Positions 35,233 through 44,433 are shown, counted from the first letter of the stretch. The stretch is 44,433 nt of DNA from Candidatus Epulonipiscium sp. (GCA_012518815.1 JAAYRK010000041.1:1-44433); one strand, 5' to 3'. Notes: generated from the letters alone by a model not told the origin. Numbers and translations: made by a program.

Positions 35233-37104
35233 TTACTTGGTGTTTTTATGAAAAAAATTATAAACATTTTCTGCAACTTTATCAGGAATACCCTCTACAC
35301 TTTTTATTTCTTCCAGACTTGCTTCTTTAATCTTTTTTACACTTTTAAAATGTTCAAGAAGGTTTTTCTTTCTTCTAGGTCCTACCCCAGGGATTTCGTC
35401 TAATAAGGATTGTATTTGTGCTTTACTTCTAAGTTTTCTATGATATTCTATAGCAAAACGATGGGCCTCATCTTGTATACGGCTAATTAACTTAAAAGCT
35501 TCAGATTTTGAAGAAAAAGATATCTCTTCATCATTATAAAGAAGTCCTCTTGTCCTGTGTTTATCATCTTTAACCATACCACAAACAGGAATATCTATAC
35601 CAAGGTCACTTAGTACCTTCTTAACGATATTAACTTGTCCCTTTCCTCCGTCTATTAAAATCAAATCAGGAAGCTTTGTAAACTTACCTTCTTCTACTGT
35701 CAAACCTTTTTCTTCTAAACTTTCAAGCTCTTTTATCCTGTGAGTAAAACGTCTACTTATAACTTCTTCCATGCTTGCATAATCATTAGGTCCTATTACT
35801 GATTTAATTTTAAATTTACGGTAATCGCTTCTTTTTGGCTTTCCTGCTTCAAAGACTACCATAGAGCCTACAGATTCTATCCCCTGTGTGTTGGAAATAT
35901 CATACGCTTCTATTCTATGAATAAATTCCTCTAAAGCTAATAGTTTTTGAATTTCTTCTAAGGCTCCCTTTGTTCTTTTTTCTTTTCGTTTTATTTCTTC
36001 TCCAAATTGATTTAAAGTAAGCAAGGCGTTCTTTGCAGCCATTTCTACTAATTTTGATTTGTCCCCTTTTTGGGGTATCTTAATGTACACTTTTTGTCCT
36101 TTTCGACTTGAAAGCCAAGATTGTATAATATTTAATTCGTCTATTTCTTCTTGTAATATCACTTCTTTTGGAATAAAACTTGTTCCTGAATAAAATTGCT
36201 TTACAAAGGAAGTCATTATTTCTTCTTGACTTCTTTCATCTACACCATCAAGGAAAAAGTGCTCTCTCCCAATTAGTTTTCCTGCTCTGACAAAGAAAAC
36301 TTGTACCAAGGCTTCATCCTCTTTTTTAGCAAAAGCTATAATATCTTGGTCTTCTAAGGCAGAATTAATTATCTTTTGTTTTTGAGCTATTCTTTTTATG
36401 CTATTAATTTGATCTCTTAACTGGGCGGCCTTTTCAAAATTTAATTCTTCGGAAGCTTCCATCATTTTACTTTCTAATTCTTTAATAACATCATCATACT
36501 TACCGTCCAAAAAAGTAATTACTTTTTCAATTAATTTATTATAGTCCTCTTTTGATATAAGACCAGCACAAGGTGCCTTACACTGGCCTATATGATACTT
36601 TAGACAAGGCCTGTCTTTTCCAATATCTCTAGGCAAGACCCTCTTACAAGTTCTAATTGGCCATATTTTATTAATAATATCTAAGGTTTCTCTTAATGCC
36701 GAACCATCAGTAAAAGGGCCAAAATATTTAGCCTTATCTTTAACTAATTTTCTTGTCATAAAAACTCTTGGATAATCTTCATTAATTGTAATCTTTATAT
36801 AAGGATAATTTTTATCATCTTTTAAACGAATATTATATTTAGGCCGATGTTTTTTTATTAAATTTGATTCTAAGATAAGGGCTTCTACCTCAGAATCTGT
36901 AACTATATATTCAAATTCTTTAATTTGAAGAACCATTTTTTTAACCTTAGCTGAATGATTAGCAGACTGTTGAAAATATTGTCGTACTCTATTTCTTAAA
37001 TTAACTGCCTTGCCGACATAAATAATATTTTCATATTGATCTTTCATAAGATATACTCCCGGCTTTTGTGGCAATTTCTTTAGCTCTTCTTGTATATCAA
37101 ACAT
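35233..37104 (-). CDS. uvrC: Excinuclease ABC subunit C
   Basis: Makes both incisions around bulky DNA lesions after UvrA/UvrB loading. Order of domains: GIY-YIG nuclease (PGVYLMKDQYENIIYVGKA, residues about 13-95), Cys-rich part (CLKYHIGQCKAPC), and UVR motif that binds UvrB (ELNFEKAAQLRDQI, about 215). The RNase-H-like nuclease (YDISNTQGIESVGSMVVFE) and tandem helix-hairpin-helix (IPGVGPRRKKNLL, SVEGIPDKVAENV) follow. The frame extends 19 codons upstream, but AAAGGAG supports the ATG at 37104, giving 623 residues. It has its own promoter region and terminator, separate from uvrBA. Confidence 0.96.
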   Translation of the reverse strand: MFDIQEELKKLPQKPGVYLMKDQYENIIYVGKAVNLRNRVRQYFQQSANHSAKVKKMVLQIKEFEYIVTDSEVEALILESNLIKKHRPKYNIRLKDDKNYPYIKITINEDYPRVFMTRKLVKDKAKYFGPFTDGSALRETLDIINKIWPIRTCKRVLPRDIGKDRPCLKYHIGQCKAPCAGLISKEDYNKLIEKVITFLDGKYDDVIKELESKMMEASEELNFEKAAQLRDQINSIKRIAQKQKIINSALEDQDIIAFAKKEDEALVQVFFVRAGKLIGREHFFLDGVDERSQEEIMTSFVKQFYSGTSFIPKEVILQEEIDELNIIQSWLSSRKGQKVYIKIPQKGDKSKLVEMAAKNALLTLNQFGEEIKRKEKRTKGALEEIQKLLALEEFIHRIEAYDISNTQGIESVGSMVVFEAGKPKRSDYRKFKIKSVIGPNDYASMEEVISRRFTHRIKELESLEEKGLTVEEGKFTKLPDLILIDGGKGQVNIVKKVLSDLGIDIPVCGMVKDDKHRTRGLLYNDEEISFSSKSEAFKLISRIQDEAHRFAIEYHRKLRSKAQIQSLLDEIPGVGPRRKKNLLEHFKSVKKIKEASLEEIKSVEGIPDKVAENVYNFFHKNTK

Positions 37105-37198
37105 AAAATACTCCTTTCTAAAATAGTTAAAAGAAAAATCTATTATCCATAAAAACTTCATATTTATATATAAGTTTAGCTAACCCTTAACAATCATT

Positions 37199-37226
37199 AT
37201 TATAAGAAATATAAATTAAGTCTAAA
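37199..37226 (-). promoter_or_regulatory. Possible uvrC promoter
   Basis: On minus: TTTAGA (37226-37221), 16-base spacer, TATAAT (37204-37199). This leaves a leader of nearly 90 bases before the ATG. No LexA-like box is seen here, in contrast to uvrB. Confidence 0.4.
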
Positions 37227-37433
37227 AAATTTTCTTAAGCGACATATATAATACTTAATAATAATTCTTAATTAATTATATCACAAAGTATTATTTAAAG
37301 TATTTATATTACTAAGGATAATATTGCTAAAAACAGTGACTTAGTTACAATAATTATCTATATATCTTTTAAATCTCCTTATGTACATTAGATTAAATTT
37401 ATATTACAATTTCCTTAATTCTCCTTTAATAAC

Positions 37434-37462
37434 TTGAAAAAAGAAATTTATCCTTCTATAAT
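37434..37462 (+). promoter_or_regulatory. Sigma-A promoter of the stalk-domain gene
   Basis: TTGAAA (37434-37439), 17-base spacer, perfect TATAAT (37457-37462). A leader of about 45 bases leads to GGAGG at 37501-37505. A TTGACA directly before that ribosome site has no matching -10 and is coincidental. Confidence 0.7.
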
Positions 37463-37516
37463 GGTTATAAAAGATTAATAATTATTTATCAAATTTGACA
37501 GGAGGATGAGTATAAT

Positions 37517-38575
37517 ATGATTAGAAGTAAAAGACTTTTTATAGCATTAGTAGCAACTGCTATTTTTTCTTTATCAACTGCTACTGCTTTATATGCTTCA
37601 CCTGTTGTTAAAACTATAAGAGCACAGTTTCTTGGTATTAGGTTTAGTTATAACGGGAAAATAGTAAACCCTGGTGCAAATGAACCCTTCATTGTTGATC
37701 AAACTACATATGTACCTATTAGAATGGTTGGAGAATTAGTTGGTAAAAACGTACAATGGAACGGGGAAAACAAATTAATTTTAATTAATGATACTGTTGA
37801 CCAGTCTGTAGTACAAAAAGATTTAGAAATTATTCAATTAAAATCTGAAATCGAATTATTGAAAAAGCAATTAGAACAAGCTAAAACAGGAACAAAAACT
37901 GAAGATAAAAAAGATGATAAGAAAGATGATAAAAGCTTAAAAGAGTTAGAAAAAGATATTAATGACGACTATGGAAAATTGAAAAATGTTGTTTTTGAAA
38001 TAACTCTTCGTGGTGATGAAAGAGAAATCGAAGTTGAAATTGAAACAGATTTATATCGTTATCAAAAATATTGGGATAAGTTAGATGAAAAAGATCTCGA
38101 AAAACATATCAAAGAGCTTTGTGAAGATATCTGGGAAGTGTATGATAAAGCTAAAATTACTGGAGACTTGTATGATGTAGACGAAAGAGAATATTTATTA
38201 GAATTTACCAGTGATTCTAGAAGAAGACTTGCCTTTGATTATGTTAACAAATTAGATGTTTCTAAATTAGAATACGACTTAGATAAAAAATACGATACCT
38301 ACCTTCCTAATATATTTACTGTTCTTGAAATAAACGGTGATGAAAAGGCTTTAGAGTTTAGAATTCATGTTGACTACGACTATTTTGAAAGTGAATGGTA
38401 TGCTTTAAGTGATCCTCAAGTTGAAGCTATGATGTCAAAAATATATGATGATATCAGAAAATCAGCACCTGACGCAAGAATTGAAGGATATATTTATGAC
38501 ACAAGTAGTAGATCAGTAATTGCAAAATATAGAAGAACAGATAGAGGTAATGCAGTATTTCAGGCTTATTATTAA
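37517..38575 (+). CDS. Secreted stalk-domain protein with duplicated C-terminal domain
   Basis: The 352-residue protein has a signal peptide (basic start, hydrophobic core, probable cut near LYA-SPV at residue 28). A copper-amine-oxidase N-terminal-like stalk domain follows (about 35-95; core PFIVDQTTYVPIRMVGEL). Then come a coiled coil (about 95-118), a charged Lys/Asp linker, and two similar alpha/beta domains at about 155-235 and 262-345. The two share the order of a beta strand pair (VFEITLRGDEREIEVEIETD against VLEINGDEKALEFRIHVD), a Tyr/Trp-rich turn and a helix. They end in a strand with an ITGDLYD or IEGYIYD turn. The stalk domain is common in wall-associated clostridial proteins and is not itself an oxidase. 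Function unknown. Confidence 0.82.
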   Translation: MIRSKRLFIALVATAIFSLSTATALYASPVVKTIRAQFLGIRFSYNGKIVNPGANEPFIVDQTTYVPIRMVGELVGKNVQWNGENKLILINDTVDQSVVQKDLEIIQLKSEIELLKKQLEQAKTGTKTEDKKDDKKDDKSLKELEKDINDDYGKLKNVVFEITLRGDEREIEVEIETDLYRYQKYWDKLDEKDLEKHIKELCEDIWEVYDKAKITGDLYDVDEREYLLEFTSDSRRRLAFDYVNKLDVSKLEYDLDKKYDTYLPNIFTVLEINGDEKALEFRIHVDYDYFESEWYALSDPQVEAMMSKIYDDIRKSAPDARIEGYIYDTSSRSVIAKYRRTDRGNAVFQAYY

Positions 38576-38627
38576 TAAATAAAACAGCCTTTAGACAAAG
38601 TCATTAATTTTAGAATAATATAAGAAC

Positions 38628-38664
38628 AACAAGAGCTCTGTGAACAAAACACAGAGCTCTTGTT
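38628..38664 (+). terminator. Terminator after the stalk-domain gene
   Basis: A 15-bp stem, AACAAGAGCTCTGTG with CACAGAGCTCTTGTT, loop AACAAAA, then TTAATTATCTT. It is symmetric enough to also end minus-strand transcripts from the gene at 38713. Confidence 0.85.
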
Positions 38665-38712
38665 TAATTATCTTATTAAATTTGTAAGTAAACAATCCGT
38701 ATATTAAGAAGG

Positions 38713-39003
38713 CTATAATAAATAATTGGGCCGATTTTTATAATCTGTATGTTCATTTTGAAAGTATTCAAGCTCTGCTTGAATCTCTATCATATTAGGC
38801 TTTTCACTTTGTTTAATAATAATATTTTTAGCTTTACCCTCGTCTCCCCGCATCTCTAAATAATATTTTAAAATGTCCTCTGCATTCTCATTGCTGTAAT
38901 TTCCGTCATAAATCATTTCATATTCATCTTTTGGTAATTTTAGATTGATATGATAATGTCCATTTTCTTGACGCACCCTGGTGTCCATAATGCTATTAAT
39001 CAT
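38713..39003 (-). CDS. Small protein of unknown function downstream of uvrA
   Basis: A 96-residue acidic protein I do not recognise. It has a beta-rich start (RQENGHYHINLKLPKDEY), a predicted helix (NENAEDILKYYLEMRGDE), then a strand (KNIIIKQSEKPNMIEIQAEL). No signal peptide, membrane segment or Cys. AGGGTG lies 6 bases before the ATG at 39003; the frame upstream is part of that site. It follows uvrA by 85 bases with a hairpin in between whose 3' arm touches the ribosome site. It may be the last gene of the uvrBA transcript. Confidence 0.65.
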   Translation of the reverse strand: MINSIMDTRVRQENGHYHINLKLPKDEYEMIYDGNYSNENAEDILKYYLEMRGDEGKAKNIIIKQSEKPNMIEIQAELEYFQNEHTDYKNRPNYLL

Positions 39004-39013
39004 TATTATCACC

Positions 39014-39051
39014 CTGCCTTTGTGTTTTCACTTAGTGTCTTACAAAGGCAG
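39014..39051 (-). promoter_or_regulatory. Hairpin between uvrA and the small gene
   Basis: CTGCCTTTGT pairs with ACAAAGGCAG over 10 bp around an 18-base loop. On minus no T run follows; instead the 3' arm runs directly into GGTGATAATAATG, so part of the AGGGTG ribosome site is in or next to the stem. On plus a CTTTTTAATT follows, so it could be a terminator in that direction. Confidence 0.5.
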
Positions 39052-39088
39052 CTTTTTAATTCTTATTTTCTGTTGGAAAAATATTCCC

Positions 39089-41920
39089 TTATTCTTCTAG
39101 CATTCTTTTTAAAAATTGACCTGTGTAGGAAGCTTTAACTTTGGCTATTTCTTCAGGAGTTCCAAAAGCTACTATTTCTCCTCCTCTATCTCCACCTTCA
39201 GGACCTAAATCAATAATATAATCTGCTGACTTAATTACATCTAAGTTATGTTCTATAACCAATACTGTATTTCCTCCTTCAGTTAGACGTTGGAGAATAT
39301 CTATTAGTTTGTGAACATCTGCAAAATGAAGACCTGTTGTAGGCTCATCAAGAATATACATAGTCTTTCCCGTGCTTTTCCTACTTAATTCTGTTGCAAG
39401 TTTAATCCTTTGGGCTTCCCCCCCTGAAAGAGTAGTAGAAGGTTGTCCCAGTTTTATATAAGATAAACCTACTTCAGTTAGTGTTTGAAGTTTTCTTTTT
39501 ATTCTTCCGTGATTTTCAAAGAATTCCAATGCTTCCTCTACAGTCATTTCAAGAATGTCTGAAATTGACTTCCCTTTATAACTGACATCCAAGGTTTCTC
39601 TGTTATAGCGTTTCCCTTGACAAACTTCACATGGTATATATATGTCAGGCAAAAAGTGCATTTCTATTCTAATAATCCCATCTCCACGACAGGCTTCACA
39701 GCGACCTCCTTTAACATTAAAGCTAAATCGTCCTTTATTATATCCTCTCATCTTTGATTCTTGAGTTTGAGCAAATACTTCTCTTATAATGTCAAATACT
39801 CCTGTGTAAGTAGCAGGGTTGGACCTTGGAGTTCTTCCTATTGGGGACTGGTCAATATTAATAACCTTATCTAAATGGTCTATCCCTAAAATATCATTAT
39901 GATGTCCTGGCTTTATCTTAGCTCTGTTTAAATCCCTGGCTAAACGTTTGTACAAAATTTCATTAATTAATGAACTCTTGCCAGAGCCCGATACCCCTGT
40001 AACACAGCAAAATACTCCAAGAGGAATCTTAACATCAATATTCTTTAAGTTGTTTTCCTTTGCTCCTTTAATCTCCAAGTATTTCCCATTGGGCTTTCTT
40101 CTTTTATCAGGAATCTCGATTTTCTTGCGACCACTTAAATAAGCTCCTGTTTCTGATTGTAATGATTTCTTTATATCCTCTACAGTTCCAGTAGATACTA
40201 CTTCTCCTCCCCTAGAACCAGCAAAAGGCCCAATATCAACAATATAATCTGCTGCATACATAGTTTCTTCATCATGTTCTACTACAATAAGGGTATTGCC
40301 TAAATCTCTAAGATTGACTAAAGCTCTTAAAAGCTTACTGTTATCTCTTTGATGAAGACCTATACTAGGCTCGTCTAGTATATAAATAACTCCAACTAGA
40401 CCTGAACCAATTTGGGTAGCTAATCTTATCCTTTGAGCTTCTCCCCCTGACAAAGTCCCCGCCATCCGAGAAAGAGTTAAATAATCAAGACCTACATCAA
40501 CTAAAAAACCTATCCTCGCATTTATTTCCTTTAATATCTGCTTTCCTATAGCTTTTTGAGTATCCGTTAGCTCCAAATTTTTAAAAAACTTTCTTATTTC
40601 TAATACAGACATATCTGTTATTTGGGCTATGTTTTTACCCCCAAGCTTAATAGACAAAGCTTCAGCTTTTAATCTACTTCCACCACAAACATGACAAGTA
40701 TGATTTGTCATAAGCTCTTCATATTCTTGCTTCATATAATCAGAACTTGTTTCGGAATACTTCCTGTGCATATTGGGAATAATTCCTTCAAAAACATAGA
40801 CATATGAACCTCTTCCTCTGGCATTTTCATACTCAACCCTTATTTTTTCTCCCCTGGAACCATATAAAATAATATCTTTAATATCTTCATCTAAATCTTT
40901 AAAAGGAGTATTTAAGTCAAAGTTATAATGTTTTGATAGTGCTTCGAAAAAACTTCGAGCATAGCTTCCAGGCTTATCTACAGAATTCCAGCCAGGAGCA
41001 CTAATTGCCCCTTCCATAATACTTAAACTTGGATTGGGTATAATTAGCTCAGGGTCAATTTTTAATTGGCTTCCAAGACCCATACATGAAGGGCAAGCCC
41101 CAAAAGGATTATTAAAAGAAAACAATCTTGGCTCTATTTCTCCTATACTTATACCACAGTCAGTACAAGCAAAATCCTGACTAAAAGTTAATTCTTCCCC
41201 ATCAATAACATCTACTAAAAGAAGCCCTTTTGAAAGCTCCATTACTGTTTCTATCGAGTCAGTCAATCTCTTAACTATATTATCTTTAATTACTAATCTG
41301 TCCACTACAACTTCAATAGAATGTTTCTTATTCTTTTCAAGATTTATATCTTCTGATAAATCATATATGATTCCATCTACTCTGACTCTTACATAACCAC
41401 CTTTTCGTAAACTTTCCAAGAGTTTTTTATGCTCTCCTTTTCTTCCTCTCACAACTGGTGCTAATAGCTGTATTTTAGTTCTTTCCGGTAATTTCATTAT
41501 ATGGTCTACAATTTGGTCTATTGTTTGCTTTTTTATTTCCTTTCCACATTGTGGACAATGTGGAATCCCTATCCTTGCATATAATAATCTAAGATAATCG
41601 TATATTTCAGTTACTGTTCCTACAGTTGACCTTGGATTTCTGCTAGTAGTTTTTTGATCTATAGATATGGCGGGAGATAGGCCCTCAATTAAATCCACAT
41701 CAGGTTTTTCCATCTGACCTAAAAACTGCCTGGCATAAGAAGACAAAGATTCAACATATCTTCTTTGTCCTTCTGCATAAATCGTATCAAAAGCTAATGA
41801 AGTTTTACCTGAACCACTTAATCCTGTAAAAACAACAAATTTATCTCTTGGAATTTCCAAATCTATATTTTTTAAATTGTGCTCCCTTGCACCCTTAATT
41901 ACTATTTTATTATTGGTCAT
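39089..41920 (-). CDS. uvrA: Excinuclease ABC subunit A
   Basis: Damage-sensing ATPase of nucleotide excision repair. The 943-residue protein has two ABC ATPase modules: Walker [16 protein letters not shown] near residue 32 and [14 protein letters not shown] near 640. The signatures are [12 protein letters not shown] and [12 protein letters not shown], and the Walker B regions [13 protein letters not shown] and [13 protein letters not shown]. Three CxxC zinc sites are seen (CPQCGKE, CTDCG with [14 protein letters not shown] with CEVCQGKR). AGGAGGAG gives a firm ATG, 18 bases after the uvrB stop, so the two are one operon. Confidence 0.97.
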   Translation of the reverse strand: MTNNKIVIKGAREHNLKNIDLEIPRDKFVVFTGLSGSGKTSLAFDTIYAEGQRRYVESLSSYARQFLGQMEKPDVDLIEGLSPAISIDQKTTSRNPRSTVGTVTEIYDYLRLLYARIGIPHCPQCGKEIKKQTIDQIVDHIMKLPERTKIQLLAPVVRGRKGEHKKLLESLRKGGYVRVRVDGIIYDLSEDINLEKNKKHSIEVVVDRLVIKDNIVKRLTDSIETVMELSKGLLLVDVIDGEELTFSQDFACTDCGISIGEIEPRLFSFNNPFGACPSCMGLGSQLKIDPELIIPNPSLSIMEGAISAPGWNSVDKPGSYARSFFEALSKHYNFDLNTPFKDLDEDIKDIILYGSRGEKIRVEYENARGRGSYVYVFEGIIPNMHRKYSETSSDYMKQEYEELMTNHTCHVCGGSRLKAEALSIKLGGKNIAQITDMSVLEIRKFFKNLELTDTQKAIGKQILKEINARIGFLVDVGLDYLTLSRMAGTLSGGEAQRIRLATQIGSGLVGVIYILDEPSIGLHQRDNSKLLRALVNLRDLGNTLIVVEHDEETMYAADYIVDIGPFAGSRGGEVVSTGTVEDIKKSLQSETGAYLSGRKKIEIPDKRRKPNGKYLEIKGAKENNLKNIDVKIPLGVFCCVTGVSGSGKSSLINEILYKRLARDLNRAKIKPGHHNDILGIDHLDKVINIDQSPIGRTPRSNPATYTGVFDIIREVFAQTQESKMRGYNKGRFSFNVKGGRCEACRGDGIIRIEMHFLPDIYIPCEVCQGKRYNRETLDVSYKGKSISDILEMTVEEALEFFENHGRIKRKLQTLTEVGLSYIKLGQPSTTLSGGEAQRIKLATELSRKSTGKTMYILDEPTTGLHFADVHKLIDILQRLTEGGNTVLVIEHNLDVIKSADYIIDLGPEGGDRGGEIVAFGTPEEIAKVKASYTGQFLKRMLEE

Positions 41921-41938
41921 CTTCTCCTCCTAACTACA

Positions 41939-43924
41939 TTACAACTCCAATAAATGTTTTTTTAACTCTATTAATTGGTCCCTAAGAGATGCTGCCAATT
42001 CAAAATTCAAATCAGAAGCAGCTTTTTTCATCTCTTTTGTGACTTTAGTAATTAATTCTTCTAGTTCTTTTTTATCCATGGATTCTGGATCTTTTTCTGT
42101 AATATACTTTTCATTTTCTTCTAATACCTTTGTTGCACGGATTACATCCCTAACACTTTTAACAATAGTTTTGGGTACTATTCCGTTAGCCTCATTATAT
42201 TCATTTTGAATCTGACGTCTTCTATTGGTTTCTGATATGGCTTTTCTCATAGAATCCGTTATTTTATCTGCATACATGATTACATAGCCTTCTGCATTTC
42301 TTGCAGCTCTTCCAATAGTTTGAATTAAAGATGTTTCCGATCTTAAAAATCCTTCTTTGTCGGCATCTAAAATTGCAACAAGGGATACTTCAGGAATATC
42401 AAGCCCTTCTCTTAAAAGATTGATTCCAACTAAAACATCAAATACTCCCATTCTTAAATCTCTTACTATTTCTACCCTCTCAAGGGTATCAATATCAGAG
42501 TGTAAATAGTTTACTTTAACTCCTGCTTCCTTCAAATAATCTGTTAATTCTTCTGCCATCTTTTTAGTTAAAGTTGTAACTAAAACTTTTTGATTTTTTT
42601 CTACCCTTTTATTTATTTCATGATACAAATCGTCAATTTGTCCTTTTACAGGCCTTACATCAACTATAGGATCTAATAAACCAGTAGGTCTAATAATCTG
42701 TTCTGCAACAACACAAGAATGCTCATATTCGTATTGAGCAGGAGTTGCAGATACAAAGAGTATTTGATTAATTTTTTCTTCAAACTCCTCGAACTTTAAA
42801 GGACGATTATCAAGAGCTGAAGGTAATCTAAATCCATATTCTACTAAAGTAGTTTTCCTTGACCTGTCCCCGTTATACATTCCTCTTACCTGTGGAATAG
42901 TAATATGAGACTCGTCTACAATAATCAAAAAGTCATCAGGAAAATAATCAATTAAGGTATGAGGTGTACTTCCTGCTGGTCGCCCTGAAAGGTGCCTTGA
43001 ATAGTTTTCAATCCCCGAACAATAGCCTACTTCTCTTAGCATTTCTATATCAAAATTAGTTCGTTGTGCAAGCCTTTGAGCTTCTAAAAGCTTATCTTCT
43101 TCTTTTAATTCTTTTATTCTTTCAACTAACTCCTCTTCTATGGCTAAGATTGCCTTTTCAAGTTTATCTTGAGGAATTGCATAATGAGAGGCAGGAAAAA
43201 TAGATACATGGTCTCTTAGGCCCAGTATCTCACCAGTTAATGTGTCAATTTCTGAAATTCTATCTATCTCATCTCCAAAGAATTCTACTCTTATTGCCTT
43301 TTCGGATGTATCAGCAGGAATTATCTCCACAACATCCCCTCTTACCCTAAAAGTTCCTCGACTAAAATCCATATCATTTCTCGTATATTGAATATCAACA
43401 AGTTTTCTTAAAATATCATCTCTGCTCTTTTCCATTCCTGGCCTTAAAGAAAGTACCTGGGTATTATAATCTATTGGGTCTCCCAATCCATAAATACAAG
43501 ATACACTTGCAACAATAATAACGTCTCGTCTTTCTGCTAAAGCCGCTGTAGCAGAGTGTCTTAATTTATCAATTTCTTCATTAACTGAAGAATCTTTTTC
43601 AATATATGTATCTGTATAAGGATTATAAGCTTCAGGCTGATAATAGTCATAGTAACTTACAAAATATTCTACAGCATTATTAGGGAAAAATTCTTTAAAC
43701 TCACTATATAATTGTGCAGCTAAAGTTTTATTATGGGCTATAATCAAGGTAGGCTTTTGAACCTCTTGAATAACATTTGCCATGGTAAACGTCTTTCCTG
43801 AACCAGTTACCCCTAAAAGTGTTTGATATTTATTTTTGTTTTTTATAGATTCTGAAAGTATTTTTATAGCTTGTGGTTGATCCCCCGTAGGTTTATATTC
43901 AGATACAATTTGAAATTTATTCAT
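41939..43924 (-). CDS. uvrB: Excinuclease ABC subunit B
   Basis: DNA-loaded helicase-like subunit that verifies damage and recruits UvrC. The 661-residue protein shows Walker [16 protein letters not shown] (about 37-51) and the DNA-clamping beta hairpin region [16 protein letters not shown]. Helicase motifs [31 protein letters not shown] and [12 protein letters not shown] follow. The C-terminal UVR motif [20 protein letters not shown] binds UvrC. The ribosome site is weak (TAGGTA). The promoter region carries two LexA-like palindromes, so SOS control is likely. Confidence 0.97.
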   Translation of the reverse strand: MNKFQIVSEYKPTGDQPQAIKILSESIKNKNKYQTLLGVTGSGKTFTMANVIQEVQKPTLIIAHNKTLAAQLYSEFKEFFPNNAVEYFVSYYDYYQPEAYNPYTDTYIEKDSSVNEEIDKLRHSATAALAERRDVIIVASVSCIYGLGDPIDYNTQVLSLRPGMEKSRDDILRKLVDIQYTRNDMDFSRGTFRVRGDVVEIIPADTSEKAIRVEFFGDEIDRISEIDTLTGEILGLRDHVSIFPASHYAIPQDKLEKAILAIEEELVERIKELKEEDKLLEAQRLAQRTNFDIEMLREVGYCSGIENYSRHLSGRPAGSTPHTLIDYFPDDFLIIVDESHITIPQVRGMYNGDRSRKTTLVEYGFRLPSALDNRPLKFEEFEEKINQILFVSATPAQYEYEHSCVVAEQIIRPTGLLDPIVDVRPVKGQIDDLYHEINKRVEKNQKVLVTTLTKKMAEELTDYLKEAGVKVNYLHSDIDTLERVEIVRDLRMGVFDVLVGINLLREGLDIPEVSLVAILDADKEGFLRSETSLIQTIGRAARNAEGYVIMYADKITDSMRKAISETNRRRQIQNEYNEANGIVPKTIVKSVRDVIRATKVLEENEKYITEKDPESMDKKELEELITKVTKEMKKAASDLNFELAASLRDQLIELKKHLLEL

Positions 43925-43971
43925 TATATACCTACTTTCCAGAATTAATAATCATTATTAATAATCATATA

Positions 43972-44008
43972 ATTATAACATATGTTTTGATATTTGAAAA
44001 CATATGTT
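43972..44008 (-). promoter_or_regulatory. uvrB promoter with two LexA-like palindromes
   Basis: On minus: TTTTCA (44000-43995), 17-base spacer, TATAAT (43977-43972). The 10-bp palindrome AACATATGTT occurs twice, at 43977-43986 and 43999-44008, 22 bp apart. One copy touches the -10 and the other the -35. Firmicute LexA boxes have the core GAACNNNNGTTC; both copies keep AAC-ATAT-GTT but have A or T at the outer positions. Binding by LexA is inferred; no lexA gene is in the window. Confidence 0.65.
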
Positions 44009-44141
44009 TGCAAATTCCAAAAAATTCTTCATCTTATTAAAAATCTAATTATAGTCTATCTTACTTTGTTATATTTTCCATATAATATTGCCTTTATGAG
44101 TAAATAACCATTTAGAAAGCTTAGACATAATAAAAAAAGAA

Positions 44142-44167
44142 CCCCTAAAGAAGCGTTCACTTAGGGA
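44142..44167 (-). terminator. Second terminator upstream of uvrB, attenuator-like
   Basis: On minus CCCTAA...TTAGGG (with inner GAA/TTC pairs) is followed by GTTCTTTTTTTATT, a normal terminator form. Bases 44150-44159 can instead pair with 44185-44195, which would break this hairpin. The region 44009-44140 contains no gene I can support. Confidence 0.6.
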
Positions 44168-44210
44168 TTTAAGAAAAACTTGAATGAACAGCTTCAAGCG
44201 GGGCAAAAAG

Positions 44211-44253
44211 AGACCAGTAACATTTAAGCATGATGCTTTAATGTTGCTGGTCT
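44211..44253 (-). terminator. Terminator after the partial gene at the window end
   Basis: A 20-bp stem with two weak pairs (AGACCAGCAACATTAAAGCA with TGCTTAAATGTTACTGGTCT) is followed by CTTTTTG on minus. It lies 43 bases past the stop of the gene that enters from the right edge. Confidence 0.8.
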
Positions 44254-44296
44254 TCTTGTATTTATTTACAATACAAAGTACGGACATCTTATAAAA

Positions 44297-44433
44297 TTAA
44301 GTATAGCACCTTGCGGATATAATCTGGTCAATTGAAAGTATATGGCCATCTTCGCTTATCCATTCATTCCTTTCAGAGGAATATGAAAAAACATAAAGTA
44401 CAGGATTTTCTAGGCACTTTGTAACAACACATA
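44297..44433 (-). CDS. 3' end of an unrecognised gene, cut by the window edge
   Basis: The minus-strand frame is open from the window edge to TAA at 44297, giving 44 to 45 C-terminal residues with protein-like composition (VTKCLENPVLYVFSYSS, then NEWISEDGHILSIDQIISAR). It ends just before a strong terminator, which supports it as a real gene end. I do not recognise the family, and nothing is known of the missing N-terminal part. Confidence 0.5.
   Translation of the reverse strand, partial: CVVTKCLENPVLYVFSYSSERNEWISEDGHILSIDQIISARCYT

Larger units (their letters stand above)
37105..37516. other. Divergent intergenic region between uvrC and the stalk-domain gene
   Basis: About 410 bases without an open reading frame worth calling. 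It holds a candidate uvrC promoter near 37199-37226 and a good promoter for the plus-strand gene at 37434-37462. The middle is A+T-rich with no hairpin I would assign. Confidence 0.6.

Noticed and set aside
37495-37516. TTGACA just before the stalk-domain start taken as a -35
   Set aside because: The -10 it would need falls in the coding region; a complete promoter lies upstream at 37434-37462.
44069-44287. Minus-strand open frame of 72 codons downstream of the partial gene
   Set aside because: It runs through two terminator hairpins and their T runs, and lacks a ribosome site; the hairpins explain the sequence better.
44297-44433. Idea that the right edge is an insertion sequence or transposase end
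   Set aside because: The short C-terminal frame shows no DDE or other transposase motif, and no terminal inverted repeats or target duplication were found.
1-44433. CRISPR array or phage-defence cluster
   Set aside because: No regularly spaced direct repeats and no Cas, restriction, toxin-antitoxin or other defence proteins were seen.

Overview
The window is A+T-rich DNA carrying dense, mostly minus-strand housekeeping genes of a Gram-positive, Clostridia-like bacterium. The grounds are low G+C, strong AGGAGG-type ribosome sites, frequent TTG starts, U-tailed hairpin terminators, HPr kinase with a Crh-like HPr, the rapZ-yvcK-whiA-crh block, a dnaE-pfkA-pyk block, and an AgrB/AgrD/AgrC/LytTR peptide-signalling set. 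I cannot name the genus from sequence alone.

Layout. 1-6600: tRNA-Leu(CAA), an MFS transporter, ispH, the TrkA/TrkH potassium system and an MscS channel, all minus. 6800-8250: a membrane chemoreceptor on plus. 8300-12950 (minus): manA, a TraX-like membrane protein, a zinc-ribbon protein, a secreted MORN-repeat protein and an SpoU-type RNA methyltransferase. 13200-16060: an agr-like quorum-sensing locus. The agrB-agrD pair (plus) runs head-on into a histidine kinase/LytTR regulator pair (minus), and a large inverted repeat lies in front of agrB. 16237-22987 (minus): a 52-residue rubredoxin gene, pyk, pfkA and dnaE. 23229-26782 (plus): both halves of a heterodimeric ABC exporter, each broken by an apparent one-base deletion. 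26814-28774: a free-standing recombinase-type SAM-like domain protein, a hemolysin III/TrhA membrane protein and a DUF1836 regulator. 28798-37104 (minus): crh-like HPr, whiA, yvcK, rapZ, murB, ROK glucokinase, hprK and uvrC. 37517-38575: a secreted stalk-domain protein on plus. 38713-43924 (minus): a small unknown gene, uvrA and uvrB, with LexA-like palindromes over the uvrB promoter. 44297-44433: the 3' end of an unrecognised gene.

How the parts fit. HprK, the Crh-like HPr with Glu at position 15, RapZ, YvcK, glucokinase, ManA, PfkA and Pyk make a sugar-uptake and carbon-control theme. UvrA, UvrB and UvrC form the excision-repair set, with uvrBA separated from uvrC. TrkA, TrkH and MscS cover potassium and osmotic balance. 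The most interesting locus is the agr-like one: its peptide precursor seems to carry Ser instead of Cys at the ring position, which predicts a lactone rather than a thiolactone signal. Its promoter region also holds 9-bp direct repeats at a 21-bp period, the geometry used by LytTR regulators.

Several starts were moved from the longest open frame to one with a properly spaced ribosome site (ispH, manA, agrB, agrA, dnaE, crh, whiA, murB, hprK, uvrC). All functional names rest on motif recognition by eye; no database search was possible.
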